DNA of 64,000 nt from Aradus depressus (Eukaryota > Arthropoda > Insecta > Hemiptera > Aradidae). Position 1 is the stretch's first letter; each line of letters opens with the position of its first letter. The stretch spans positions 44,657,087 through 44,721,086 of the forward strand of contig OY759216.1 of NCBI GenBank assembly GCA_963662175.1, written 5' to 3'. The notes under the pieces are model-generated. The model saw nothing but the letters and a program-made list of their open reading frames with translations, had not been told where the DNA came from and did not search any database. The translations under genes and the position numbers were made by a program. Positions 1 through 10,800 of the stretch are shown one piece after another.

Positions 1-184
1 TAAATATACATTTGTCTAAATATTTAGATCAATACTGACATTAGGCATTTCCAAGAAACCACTAGGCATTAATGAACGTCAGACTCTCACACTCGCTCTA
101 ATGGCTACATTTTGCGATCCTCGACTTGCGTAACTCAAAATATGTACATAGTATCAAAGAGTAATTATATTTTTGAGGAAATAG

Positions 185-305
185 CCGACCTACTATGGTT
201 GTCCTAAATTTTTCCATAGGTTTAGTAGGTCTTTAACGAATACCTGACATCGTACAGGCACGAGATCATCGCTTGAAGTCCCATCCGAAGGACGCCCTCA
301 AAAAT
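185..305 (-). mobile_element. SINE-1 body fragment
   Basis: GTCCTAAATTTTTCC and ATACCTGACATCGTACAGGC, no tRNA-like head. Confidence 0.7.
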
Positions 306-1937
306 TGATAGTTATCATTGTTATTGTGTCCTGGATCCACATATCATATTCGCAGGCTCCTAGTCACACTCAAACGCACACACCGAACTGGTTGTCAGAA
401 TTGGTTGGTTGTTGTGGTTGCGTGTTCCGACGAAAGTTAATAACTCCTCATTCTTTTAAGGATCCGCAAGACGAAAAACCATAAACCAAACCCTTACACC
501 GAGTGTCTAACAACTGTGCGTTTTTCCCCTGGTGATATCTTGAAATGTACCGTTCGGACGGGTTTGAGCGGCATCTGACAAACGACACACTTCCTGTGTA
601 ACCCTGTCCACTACGTTTCAATTTGTGACAAAACTTACTTCCGTTATAACTCTGCCCTCCGAAGAAAAATTGTCGATGCTATGTTCAATATTTTGTGGGA
701 TGAGAGATAACGAATATAACATACCTTACCTCTAATATTTTATAAACTGTTTAGCTTTATTGTGTCATCCTCAGTGGCACATCACCGCGCAGCGTCAAAG
801 TGGAAAGACAAGCTCTTGTTTCATTCAGGATCTTATGATAGTGAGATAATTAGTTTTGTTTCATGGTTGAAGGACGTACTGAAGAGGTTAAGTCTATACT
901 CCAAGTTGGCATATTTAGTTACAAACCAAACGAATGGATGGATTTTTTTTGATAAAGTAAATAAAACAAGAGGTTGGGGGTTGGGAGGGGAGGGTTCCTG
1001 CACGCAAGGTGGGGGCCAGACACGCCACCAGAGGGAAATATCCTAACTAATGAAACAAATAGAACACGAAATTAGCGTTTTTCAGATGATCCGGGCTACC
1101 GCTTTGTGCTATGTAACAGTCCCTCGCTAATTGCAGGTACTGTTTATTTGAAGAGGCACCCAACAGACATCATACAATTTGAATGAATAACTTTATTGCT
1201 TATAAAGAATTATTTTACACCAAGGAGTTCGATACAGTATTATAAATACATAGATTCAATAACTGATAACAAAAATAACGCAATACTTATATTATTAAAA
1301 AGGTTAAATAAAAATAAAGCCACAGGTAACATTAGTCTTTTAGAGTTTTTTTTTTAACTTGAAGCTTGTTAGGACAAACAAATAAATATGATGAAGCTTC
1401 TGTTCATCTGAAACTAATAGTAAGTTGTGGATATGTGCCTGTTGCTGAGAGACATCTATCGGGACATCTCCCAAATAGCTAGCCAGGTATGTGTCTCTAA
1501 TCATGTCATAGATGGGGCTATCAGAAAATGGGCCACGTCATCCCTCTCCCCCAGAGAACACAACCCACAACTAATCTCAGGAACTCATGTTTCTCGTTTC
1601 TTATATAAATCCGTGTTCCCTTTTTCCCTGCTAACCGAAGCTGGACAAGCACTCTTAGCTTGTTTATGTGACTATGAGGGCGGGTATGTGGTTCTATGAT
1701 CCCCAGACTGCTGACATCCCGATAATACAGATTAAACCTCGAGTTCAACACCGCATCAACGTCTTTACAGATGAGTCAGTTCCGAAAACCTGTCGTTAGT
1801 CTGTTGTGATTCTCGGAGACTACTCTACATCCTGACTAGCCCACACGTCTTCCGCGCCAAACCTAGTAAGGCCCGACAACATACAATTTATAAATTAAAC
1901 TCCCTCTATGAATTTTTGATGTTTTATGACCAATAAT
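306..1937. other. Unassigned
   Basis: Mixed sequence with a G-rich patch at about 970-1015 and AT-rich 1180-1400. Short open frames at 762 and 1427 resemble nothing known. No gene supported. Confidence 0.5.
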
Positions 1938-2450
1938 AAAAAAGTCGACGGTGATTCACCAGGAATATACTTCCCCTTTTTGCTCTCCCTCCATTGGCGC
2001 TAATATTCAAAATTCCACTTCCATAGAGGCGCCTAAATACTCATACTAAATTTCATGTCGATGCATTCATTACATCCGCAGGGATTTTTGAGTCCCCCCC
2101 CCCCCCCCCTCTTCTCTTCGGCAGATTCCAATGAAAATTAATAAGTGTCGTCTTTATGGGGTTTTGAACTCTCATATAAAATGTATTGTCAATATACTAA
2201 TTACAGCGACATTTATTGGAGTTTCTGTGTTACGTGCATCGTCCTTATGGGTTTCTGGGTGTACATACAAAATTTCGTATCGATACATTGATTCTATTGG
2301 GAGCTATTGTGTTAACATACACACATTTTTTTCATTTTTGAACTCAGGATGTTGGAATGTTGGTTATGAAATTCCGATAAAAACTGAACTTCGAATTTCT
2401 GAGTGATTATACAACTTTCCCAATACTTAATATAACTGGTAAAGTAAAAA
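1938..2450 (+). repeat. Repeat A, near full length
   Basis: Reference description of the family. One end reads AAAAGTCG-TCGGTGAATCACCGG-CAATGTACTTCCCC, with a CGGTGA-A-TCACCG hairpin. Then come TTTTCGCTCTCCCTCC, a C run of variable length, repeated GTCGATACATTCATTC-like motifs and a CACACAGACA microsatellite. The other end reads ATTACATAACTTCCCC-TATACTTCGTATAGCTGGGAAG with a CTATAC-TTC-GTATAG hairpin, then A-rich sequence. Length about 450-620 bp, non-coding. The ends share the inverted word ACTTCCCCAGC. This copy has a 15-base C run at 2095-2109. Class uncertain: MITE or Helentron-like. Confidence 0.75.
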
Positions 2451-2947
2451 CAGAAGTGCAGAAATGTGTTTTTTTTTTTATTAGTAATGTAAATTATTTG
2501 AATAAGGTTTCCTCTAAGCAGTGTATTTAATGGATTCAATTGAAATCCTGTTTAGGGCCTAAAAGGAATACAAAAACAGGTATTTAAATAAGACTGGTTA
2601 CAAGACTGGAATATAGATGGCTCTTAATAGCGTTAATTTGAGATTGTTCCTGTGAATGTAGTTACTGGAGCGGGTTGCAGTCTAGGGGAGAGAGAGGCTT
2701 CTCTGAAACGGAATCAATGCAACCAAGGACCTACACATTACTATCGCCACTCACAGAGTTTAAAAAAAAATCTGAGAGCCTTTTTGTATGAGTGCTTTGT
2801 TTCTCGCATTTACTCAGAACCCAAAATCATCAACATTTAATTATACACCAATCGGAAGTTTGCAAAATCATAGCTACAGTATAAGAAAGTATTCACGGAG
2901 AAAAATATATTGTTGTGGCAAAAAAGTTTTTTTCTGTATTTTGTGTC

Positions 2948-3390
2948 GGTGATAGGGAATAGTAGACACCACTAGGTGATAAGGAATAGTAGATACCACT
3001 AGGTGATAGGGTATAGTAGGCACGTTGGTGGTAGGGAATAGTAGACACCAGTCGGTGATAGGGTATAGACACTACTAGATGATACGGAATAGTAGATACA
3101 TGCTATAATTTATGGTTTCCAGTTTTACTTTGTGAAGCTCCATTCTAGAAATAGATAACTAAATACACAATTTCTTTGTCAAACTTCACTATATATTCTC
3201 AAATACTCAACTAGTTTCGCCGTGTTAAGGCATTATCAAGTTTATAAGTGACTCTTGATAATACCTTAACACGGCGAAACTAGTTGAGTATTTGAGAATA
3301 TATAGTGAAGTTTGACAAAGAAATTGTGTATTTAATTATCTATTCGTAGATACTACTAGGTGATACGGAATAGTAGACACCACTTGGTGA
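2948..3390 (+). repeat. 27-bp minisatellite, about 7 units, interrupted
   Basis: Units resemble GGTGATAGGGAATAGTAGAC plus ACCACTA. Period is 27 with some 24-25-base units. Six units run 2948-3100; one to one and a half resume at 3346-3390 after the palindrome at 3153-3341 and its flanks. Units differ at several positions, so it is not recently amplified. Confidence 0.8.
3153..3341. mobile_element. Near-perfect 88-bp-arm palindrome inside the minisatellite
   Basis: Arms 3153-3240 and 3254-3341 are inverted copies with two mismatches in 88 bases, around a 13-base loop. The 3100-3152 flank is unrelated to the array. The minisatellite continues on the far side, so this arrived by insertion or palindrome formation. 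No coding, no hammerhead-like motif. Confidence 0.85.
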
Positions 3391-3504
3391 TTCTCTCGAT
3401 GAGAATAGAGTTTTACTACCCAAGCTATACAAAGTGTGAGAAATGTTTTTAAATTTAATTCTGTAAGAAGATAATATCAAGAAGATATCTTCTTGCCGCA
3501 AGAA

Positions 3505-3840
3505 TATAGTTTTTTCCGTGTTGAAATCGTGCGAAAGTCCGTCGTCGGATTTTCACGTTTCAAGATCCCCTGAATAAGTTTTGACCATTTTTGTGTGTGT
3601 GTTTTATGAGATGGAAAGTTGTGTGAGCTCCAATGCAGAAACAATAGTTATGAATTTGAAATGTAGAAATCGCATGTGCTTACTTAGATCTGATTAGATT
3701 TGACAAAAATCGGAAGAAAATAGAGACCACTTTACTCCGGGGCTTAAGTAACTTATACAAGATACTGCTTATATTTATGACCCAATCAAAAATTGTTTTA
3801 AGTAAAAGTTGTAGAGAAAACTGAAAGAGATTTTATATAA
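3505..3840 (+). repeat. Repeat B copy
   Basis: Blocks ATCGTGCGAAAGTCC, GACCACTTTACTCCGGGG and ATGACCCAATCAAAAATTG recur at 25695, 57480, 58705 and, inverted, at 59795. Uninterrupted at the position where 25695-26565 carries an insert. Non-coding. Confidence 0.55.
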
Positions 3841-4050
3841 ATGTGACGTCCTTAGAGGATTCCTGGATACACACATAAAATTTCGTATATATTCCTTCAT
3901 ACTCTTCATACATTTTCGATATATTCCTTCTATTGTTCAGACAGACAAAACTTTTTGGAAAATATGAAATTCCCTTGAACCGCCACATTTAATTTCTGAC
4001 CGATTACATAACTTCTCCTATACCTCGTATAGCTGGGAAGTAAAAAAAAG
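3840..4050 (+). repeat. Repeat A, 3' part
   Basis: Right third only; ends with the TATACCTCGTATAGCTGGGA hairpin and an A run. It directly follows a repeat-B piece. Confidence 0.65.
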
Positions 4051-4779
4051 GAACTTTTTTCTCCATTAATTTAACTATGGTCGTGTTTTTGGTGGCCCCT
4101 GTTAGTGGGACAATGAGGGCTTGTTCTTCATACGCTAGCAAGGGGGCCTCTAAGCAAACAATCTAATAAGGAACGTACAACCAACTTAAGCAAAAAAAAA
4201 AAAAAACGGTGGCCAATTAGTGGCGCGGTCTCATGGTGGAAATTTTAATTAAACTCACCTTGAATGGTGGAAGCCGACCCAGTGAATAGTCCAGGATGGC
4301 TGCCTTCTAAGTAGAAAAAAGTTACATTTAATTCTTTGGCGAGGATTTCTTTTTTAAATATCATCAAGACAAATGCAAATACACAGAAGACCAGACAAAT
4401 TTAATAATCCAAACATTGCGGAACAGTACTTATTTTTTCTAAGTAAAGTTACCCCTGAGTTTCATTAAAAAAATATATTCTTAAAATATACTTTAAAAAA
4501 AATAATAATAACTTTTATTAGATTATTTTCAATGAGTGGGATTAAACTGATGAGGTCATATTGCCTACTTCAAGACCGCTCTTTGCCTCCTAAGGCAGGA
4601 TTTTAAGTTTTTTAAATATTTCTCTGGAGCTTGTTTTGGGTAATATTGTTTATAATTTTTAATTTTTTTTTTAAGTCTGAAAATATTAATACTTGAGCTA
4701 CATGCAGCCCTATGTATTACTTTATTTTTTTTATATATTGTTATAGTTACATTGTTTTTTTTCTCTTTTCTATATCTCG
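4051..4779. other. Unassigned, AT-rich
   Basis: No coding or clear repeat apart from a SINE-1 tail scrap at 4551. A-runs at 4187-4205. Confidence 0.5.
4551..4584 (-). mobile_element. SINE-1 tail scrap
   Basis: GAGGTCATATTGCCTACTTC then GACCGCTCTTTGC. Confidence 0.5.
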
Positions 4780-5135
4780 CACTTTGGGACCTGATGAAGG
4801 GACGTAAGAACGTCCCAAAACATCGTTGTGATAAAGAAAAAAAAGTTCCGGAAAAGTTTAAAAAAATAGTTATTTTAATTTTTATTAAATTGAAAAATGT
4901 ATCTATGTATTAATATAATTTTTTTGTTCTCATATATTTCTAAGTATTTATTCAGTATTTATTCATATCATTTTACTTTTTTCGATAGTTTTGTTATTAC
5001 TAATCATACGTGTGTTAGACTCAAATATTTATAAGCTATCTTAATGTAAACATTCTATTGACGTATCCTATTACCATGACATTATTTCCGTTAAACCAAT
5101 ACATTAACGGAAATAAAGTTATTATTATTACTATA
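4780..5135 (+). repeat. Repeat F: hammerhead-like motif to (TTA)n 3' end
   Basis: Motif at 4791-4815: CTGATGA, A, stem GGGACGT / ACGTCCC (seven pairs, loop AAGA), then AAAAC where GAAAC is expected. About 300 AT-rich bases later the copy ends AATAAAGTTATTATTATTA, a simple-repeat tail like that of several non-LTR retrotransposons. The other copies in the window give it the status of a family. Confidence 0.6.
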
Positions 5136-5156
5136 GGAATCATAAATTTTGCTTGT

Positions 5157-5285
5157 TCAGGTTTAGTTGCGTTGGGTAGGGGTCTAAAACGAGTACGACA
5201 TCACACAGGCTCGGGACCATCGCTTACGTCCCATCCAAAGGACGGTGTGCTCAAGGTTTTTTACCTCCCAGGTAAAAAACGTAGC
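5157..5285 (-). mobile_element. SINE-1 body fragment
   Basis: GGCTCGGGACCATCGCTTAC and the TTTTTTACCTCCCAGGTAAA hairpin; directly follows the repeat-F tail. Confidence 0.75.
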
Positions 5286-7201
5286 ATGTAGCGAATAGGT
5301 ATATAAAACCAATGATTATGTAGCGTCTAACTCATGACTTAAATGAACCCAAACACGTTTAACAATAAAATATTGAAGTGTAACTTTGTTACTTAGTTAT
5401 AGCAGGACGTTATGAAGTAGATACAGCAGTTTCCCCCTTCTAGAACGCAAACGAAAAATTGTTACATTCTTGACTGAGCAGACTGCGCATACTTTTGCGC
5501 ACCATTCACTTTTGATGCTTTAACCTTTCATTTGTGATGCTTTAATACAACACGTGTATTTCTTATTTGTTTGTGTTTGAATTAGTTTTTTTTGAGTGTG
5601 CAACGCTTTAATTTACTTATTTTGCATCGTGCAAGTGTACTTATTGTGATACACGTATTGTGTATCGCATAAAATGAAAAAAAAAATGAGTGAAAATGGA
5701 GATAAAAATCTTTTCTAATATTCATTTCATACTGGCATTACTGGGAAAGAAAATGGTTTCAATTTTCGTCTGATTTTGACCAATATCTTCAGGTCTCTAG
5801 TTAAGTCATGTGACAACTTCATTTTAAAGAAGTTCAATGGTACAATGGTTTCTCAGTAGTTGTTCCAGACACCTACTACCTACCTCGAAATGGGAGACAC
5901 CGATGTGAAGGTTAGCGAAGAGGTCGCCTAGCACAGCTGGGAATAGCAGCTGATTAAGGAGGCATGAACTAGGGCTGAACTAGTGAGGGTGCCATGGGGA
6001 GGTAGTTAGGTTATATTTTCCGAGAACAGGAACCCCGCCAGTTGGACAAACTGTGACTATTTGTTTACTCCAGTCACTGACATTACCTCACCTGGAAAAT
6101 TAACTAGCTCGTATACAACTCAGTTTCCAGGCGATATTTCAAATAAAATCAGGTATACCAATAACAGGTAATTCAGTAGTTTTAAAAATTGGTTCTCCAT
6201 ATACGATGCAGTTACTGCAATTCTTGCTGAATATCGATTTATAAAATAAAACATAATAGGAGGTGGATACTCTCCTCCTTCTGACGCTCTTGAAGTGACA
6301 GGGAGAGAACCCCGATGTAAAGGAGTACGGAGCGGTAGAATGGGCTGCTGCTCTCTGTGCTCAGGAGAGATCGCCGCATTGAAGGTGCCCCAACCGAGCG
6401 AATATCCAAGTTGTGCAAGCGCTAATGACCTCAATTGTCGATGCGCCAAAATTTAAAAAAAAAAAAAAAAGTAATGCTGATAATAAGTACAGTTGGGAGG
6501 TATATATTCTTTTCATTGCCTCGCAAATTTCTGGTTTTCATCTCCAAGTTAAATTTTTAACTCATAAAAAACCTAAGGGCCGGGTAGCGAACCCGCGATC
6601 TTGAGCTCAGTAAGCAAGCACGCATACCACTGAGCTACCGGGGCCCTCAATTATCTTGTATATGTACATATTTTATTTATCATTTTTTAGTTCATTCATT
6701 TATTTTGTTATTATTCATTATTACTATGCTCTTTTCTTACTGACATCACATTCACTTATGGTGGTTTACCGATTGTGAATATACAAAATGAAGATTTTCA
6801 ACTATACATTTTTTTAATCGAAAAAAAAAAAAAGTATATCTGCAAATTTCGTGAATTCAGTCATTGCAGTATGAAGCTGGAACAAACAAACAGACAGACA
6901 GGTTCAGGTTTATCTGTATAGACTTCGCATAGCTGCACAAATACATTTTGTTCACAATGGTCTGTGAGATGTATCAACTTTACAATACTGTCCGGATTGA
7001 GGTTATGTTTTATGGAAGGTATTCGTTTAAAAAAGTATAGAGAAACGCCTCCAGTTATGTGTTAATGGTGTCTATTTGACTAGATCAGCTGGCAAGTGAA
7101 GCAGACTAAGTCTAGTCCACATTCTGTTATAGTTTATCACACTGTCGTCAAATTTACTAATGGTGTACAAAGATTGTAGATATTACGAAATAACAAAAAA
7201 A
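5286..7201. other. Mostly unassigned
   Basis: Apart from the SINE-1 head at 6562, a less AT-rich part (5860-6430) holds a 109-codon minus-strand open frame with no recognised domain. Could include an unrecognised element. Confidence 0.45.
6562..6648 (-). mobile_element. SINE-1 tRNA-like head
   Basis: Inverted tRNA-like unit with A box TAGCTCAGTGGTATGCGTGC and B box GGGTTCGCTACCC. Not scored as a tRNA gene because it continues into SINE-1 sequence. Confidence 0.75.
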
Positions 7202-7520
7202 TTGTGTTACTAGTCAAATCTGTGTGTGGATAAGTTGTTGGTGAGATGAGAGTTGGAAGATTGGTTTGACCTCCTGTTACAGTTTATTAAGTCAAACCTT
7301 ATCTATAGGTTCAGATCCAGCTCATCTCACTTCTTTGTGACCAAATGTAGGAAGTATCTTAAACTGTATTGTGTGTATTACTAGCCAAATCTGTGTGTGG
7401 ATAGGATGTTGGATGATTGGTTTGACCAACCACAGTCACAGTTTGTTAAGTCAAACCTTATCTATAGATATCTATAGGTTCAGATCCAGCTCATCTCATC
7501 TCACTTCTTTGACCAACGGA
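7202..7520 (+). repeat. Tandem duplication of about 170 bp
   Basis: CAAATCTGTGTGTGGATA and AAGTCAAACCTTATCTATAG occur in both copies (from about 7202 and 7368). The second has an extra ATCTATAG unit. Confidence 0.8.
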
Positions 7521-7914
7521 TTTTCCTCCCTAGTCCACTCTTTATAGGTGAGATCGTCTTCATGGAAACCAAGCACATATTTCTCCACACTTCTCACTTG
7601 AGATACAATCAAGTCATTTCTTCCTTCCACTATATAGAACTATTGACCAAAATGTCTTATAATGTTACAATGACTTTTTAAACTAAATAATTTTTTTATA
7701 GATTTTGACCTGCTCAATACGGGAAAAATAGTTAAATAAAATCCACGGCTTATAATTAAAAAGTTATTTAAGTATGTCTGTCCGTTGCATACTCGTATAT
7801 GCAAAGCTGGGCGTTCTAACAAGGAATGCGTAATGCAACAAGTCATCCTCAGTTATTGGTTGCCCTTTGAGCTTCTTTATGCAAATTATTTTTTTTTTAT
7901 TAAAAAAAAATTGT

Positions 7915-8223
7915 CTAACTTATAAAATTTTGTCTTTTCCATTGCAGATTTTTTATTCTTTCTGCTGGTTTCATAGGAACTTGGGCTGAAATAATATCTG
8001 GGCTCATTGGAACATTTTCAGCAGGAAAGTCGTTTATAACTGAAAGGCCAGGACTCGACGATTCAACATCAATAGGGTCATGAGGAAATATTTCGTCAAC
8101 TTGTTAACCATCTTTTTTATTTCTTATCCAGTCATCAATATCAGAAATATGCAGGTTACTTTCCTCCCAAGGAGTCTCAAGAAGAGACCGTAATTCATTT
8201 TCTGAGTAGACACGTTTTTCCAT
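7915..8223 (-). pseudogene. Possible piggyBac-like (PGBD) transposase N-terminal fragment
   Basis: On the minus strand an ATG at 8223 opens MEKRVYSENELRSLLETP, then EESNLHISDIDDWIRNKKDG, a stop at 8106-8104, and continues in the same frame through SSSPGLSVINDFPAEN to KNLQWKRQNF and a final stop at 7915. An acidic, proline-bearing N-terminal region leading into a W-K-basic-F motif resembles the start of piggyBac-derived transposase proteins. No catalytic core is present. Codon use is protein-like despite the stop. Family assignment is tentative; a host gene fragment is possible. Confidence 0.4.
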
Positions 8224-8337
8224 TCCAGCCCAGCGTTGCATATCTGCATCGCACCTAAAACCCCTCAGGAAATTAATTGTAATGAATGATTACAACTGAA
8301 TAATATTTTAAATACCTAAGTTGACGTCTCTGCAAAT

Positions 8338-8449
8338 TTTGGGGACAATACTCCTCTAATAACATGTCCAAAAATAATTACTAATGTTATATTTTGGTGA
8401 CAATACTCCTCTAATAACACGTCAAAAATAATCACTAATGTTGTAAAAT
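8338..8449 (+). repeat. Tandem duplication of 56 bp
   Basis: GACAATACTCCTCTAATAAC begins at 8343 and 8399; copies differ at about six positions. Confidence 0.82.
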
Positions 8450-8909
8450 GGGAGACGTGAGCCACGTGTTGCCGGGCGCCATTGTTGTCACAAATACTTA
8501 TCTCCTAACGCATTCTATACCCAACTACTACTACTATTTTGTAACTTTAAGCTACAATATTTAACGGGCAGATGGTAGGTGAGAGCAGAAACGGCTTGAG
8601 ATAAAAAAAAAAAATTTTCATGGCGTTGCAGATATGCTACGATGGTCGTTTGAGGGTTATAGCAAAGCATATACAGAATCTCACGTGTTGTACATTCATG
8701 GATGTATAGTAAAATAAAGTGGACTGTTAAATAAAAGTTAATAAAATTTGGCATTGGAAATTACTCACGGGCCTGGGTGAGATTGGGTCAAGGTCGGACT
8801 TGGACCAGGTCAGATGGTCGACTGCTTGGAGTGGTTCGCTCGTCTCATGTAGGTAGCGCTGGATGCAGCGGGCCTAGTTTTGGCGCTGCGGTATATTCAC
8901 TCACTACAA

Positions 8910-8911
8910 GG

Positions 8912-8943
<32 letters not shown>
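8910..8943 (+). repeat. G-run, about 30 bases
   Basis: GGCGGGG followed by an almost unbroken G tract. Similar runs occur at 31558-31579, 31713-31741, 34269-34290 and 63656-63674; several are in repeat A or the hAT element, this one is not. G-quadruplex-capable. Confidence 0.95.
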
Positions 8944-8944
<1 letters not shown>

Positions 8945-9047
8945 GGAATAGGGAGGTGCCAGGCCTCAACACTTCCTCTTAAAACGTTTTAGCAATTTTT
9001 GCCATGATTTCTCTTAGTGCGTCTGTTTGTCTGTACATCTATAGTTA

Positions 9048-9125
9048 GTGTGACTCATGCCCGGGCTTTAACTACGAGATTTTTGTTTTTTGCCTACTAC
9101 CAGAGCGCTCTTTCGTCGCTCTGGT
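9048..9125 (-). mobile_element. SINE-1 tail
   Basis: GACTCATGCCCGGGCTTTAA and CCAGAGCGCTCTTTCGTCGC; abuts the Tc1 fragment. Confidence 0.75.
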
Positions 9126-9138
9126 TTGCAATATCTAA

Positions 9139-9375
9139 GAGGAAGTCGGCATACGTACATTAAGATGGCCAGCTCACAGCCCAGATCTCAACCCTATAGA
9201 ACATCTTTGGGATGAACTTGTAAGAAGAGTTCGACAGCCAGGAAACTCTCCTATCACCTTACCAGAATGAAGAGTTGCATTAATGGAAGCATGGGAGGAA
9301 ATGCGGAATCTAATAAGAAGTATGCTACGGAGATCAGAGGCTGTTTGCAGGAGAGGAGGTAACACTCGCTATTAA
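9139..9375 (+). pseudogene. Tc1/mariner transposase C-terminal fragment
   Basis: Reads [18 protein letters not shown], the signature around the third catalytic acidic residue of Tc1-like DDE transposases. It continues VRRVRQPGN, then after an in-frame TGA, ALMEAWEEMRNLIRSMLRR and CRRGGNTRY, the usual C-terminal end, stopping at TAA 9373-9375. Only the last fifth or so of a transposase of about 340 residues remains. A stop lies just upstream at 9136, and SINE-1 sequence abuts at 9125. No N-terminal DNA-binding part is nearby. Dead relic of a DNA transposon. Confidence 0.85.
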
Positions 9376-9869
9376 AATGATTTTTAACAGATCCAGATTT
9401 ATAACAAGTTTATTCTTTTTAGTAGTACAAACTGTTTGCCCAAAAAAGTGTATTTTTAAATATTTATTACATTTTTTTCTATTCAAGTCGTTTTCCGTAC
9501 TCTGCCATATTTCATTTCTTTTAATAAATAATAAAAGTAAAAAATAAAAAATATATCTTGAAGTAAAAAATCATAAATCGTAGTAAAACATAAAAGTGAA
9601 TATTTCAATGTGCGCCATTTTTTTTTTGTGGAGCTTGAGAATAGTTTGTGCAGTGAGTTCCGACCTACGTCAAAGACAAACCACAATATGCTCAAAGGCG
9701 ACCGCAGTGGAAAAACATCAGAAATTGACCCCTTTTTGCACGCGGAATCTCAAAGACCTTCAACAAACTAACTGAATACAACAATAAGCTCCTCATTTGA
9801 ATTTGAAATGTGTCCCCTTTTGGCTGTTACTATAAGCCTTTCTTTGTTTGAACTCAAGGCAGTTCAAGG

Positions 9870-10112
9870 AGTCTGCAGATTCACTCAATGAAAGAGTGCG
9901 TGAAAAGTAACTTCACTCGTCCGGGTCCTAGAAAGTGAACAAGCCGACAAACTGGCTCGTGATGCTATGGAAGAGGTCCTTATTTGACCTGGCTCTGCAA
10001 CAAGAATCACGAAGGCGCATTGCACAACTGTCCTGGAGGAATGAGCCATGAGGAAGGGAAGTTCGTCTTTGTGCGCACAACCGTGTTGTCGAAAGTCAAA
10101 AGAGGATCCAAA
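9870..10112 (+). pseudogene. Non-LTR retrotransposon RNase H remnant, 5' part
   Basis: Reads VLESEQADKLARDAMEE at about 9928-9978, matching the conserved E-x-A-D-x-L-A-R-x-A segment of RNase H in non-LTR elements. Stops and frame changes follow, so it is dead. It is interrupted after 10112 by the insertion at 10113-10491 and resumes at 10507. Confidence 0.6.
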
Positions 10113-10491
10113 GCAAAGTTGATTATAGTTTTTGATTACTTTGCTCACTCGTAAATATTGTTCATTTCATAACCCGAGAACAAATTTACATATTGGAAAA
10201 AAATAAAAAATAAAAGACCAAATTGTTTCAGCTCTTTGTTGTTTTTTGTCTGTATATCTGCCCCATCCCGCAGATATACAAAACAACAAACATCAGAAGC
10301 AATTTGGTATGTTATTTTTTCTTTGTCTTTTCTCGTTTCACATGTAGTTCATCCTCTGATGAATCGTTACGAAACGGTTTATTAAGTACAAGCATAATAA
10401 CGTACATTATATCTATGTGTAAGTAGATTATTAATTCATATATAATATATTATTACAGCATCACTTCTCCCCTTTATGTGTTGCCTGTCCA
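10113..10491. mobile_element. 379-bp insertion with 15-bp target duplication and hammerhead-like motif
   Basis: Flanked by the 15-base direct repeat AAAAGAGGATCCAAA at 10098-10112 and 10492-10506, so this is an insertion into the retrotransposon remnant. Inside is an inverted repeat (about 10214-10308, arms TGTATATCTG / CAGATATACA with flanking TTGTT and AACAA blocks) and a hammerhead-like core at 10356-10376. Ends are AT-rich without clear terminal inverted repeats, which favours a retroposon over a DNA transposon. Confidence 0.65.
10356..10376 (+). ncRNA. Hammerhead-like core motif (unproven)
   Basis: CTGATGA, A, then TCG-TTA-CGA and AAC. The core halves are right but the stem II hairpin is only three pairs; stems I and III and the cleavage triplet are not identified. 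Confidence 0.3.
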
Positions 10492-10506
10492 AAAAGAGGA
10501 TCCAAA

Positions 10507-10800
10507 AGTGTTAGAGGAATGAATAACAAATGAACAACTTATCTTTTCCCCAAATCCCGGGAGTCATTGAGAAACGTGATCGGGTATCTGACCTGGTCAT
10601 CACACGGTAAGAAAATATCTCTGTAATGGTTCTCGTTCCGGATTCATTGTGCAGATGTGAAGAGATTAAGGAAACCACGCTACACGTTCTAGGCGAATGT
10701 GAAAATTATTTACACTTCGATGAAGAATCTTCAATGAAGCGTTCCTCAACTCAGATTATTCCTGCGCGTCATAAAAAAGTTAGGAGAGTAGATAACTTTT
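10507..10800 (+). pseudogene. Non-LTR retrotransposon ORF2 C-terminal remnant, 3' part
   Basis: After the nested insertion, a frame at about 10635-10760 reads PDSLCRCEEIKETTLHVLGE then CENY. This is the C-x-C ... H-x4-C zinc-knuckle-like tail after RNase H in jockey- and R1-type elements. Sequence before it has stops. It belongs with 9870-10112. Confidence 0.6.

Noticed and set aside
6120..6449. 109-codon minus-strand frame
   Set aside because: No domain, no splice support, tail is AT-rich; length is not exceptional.
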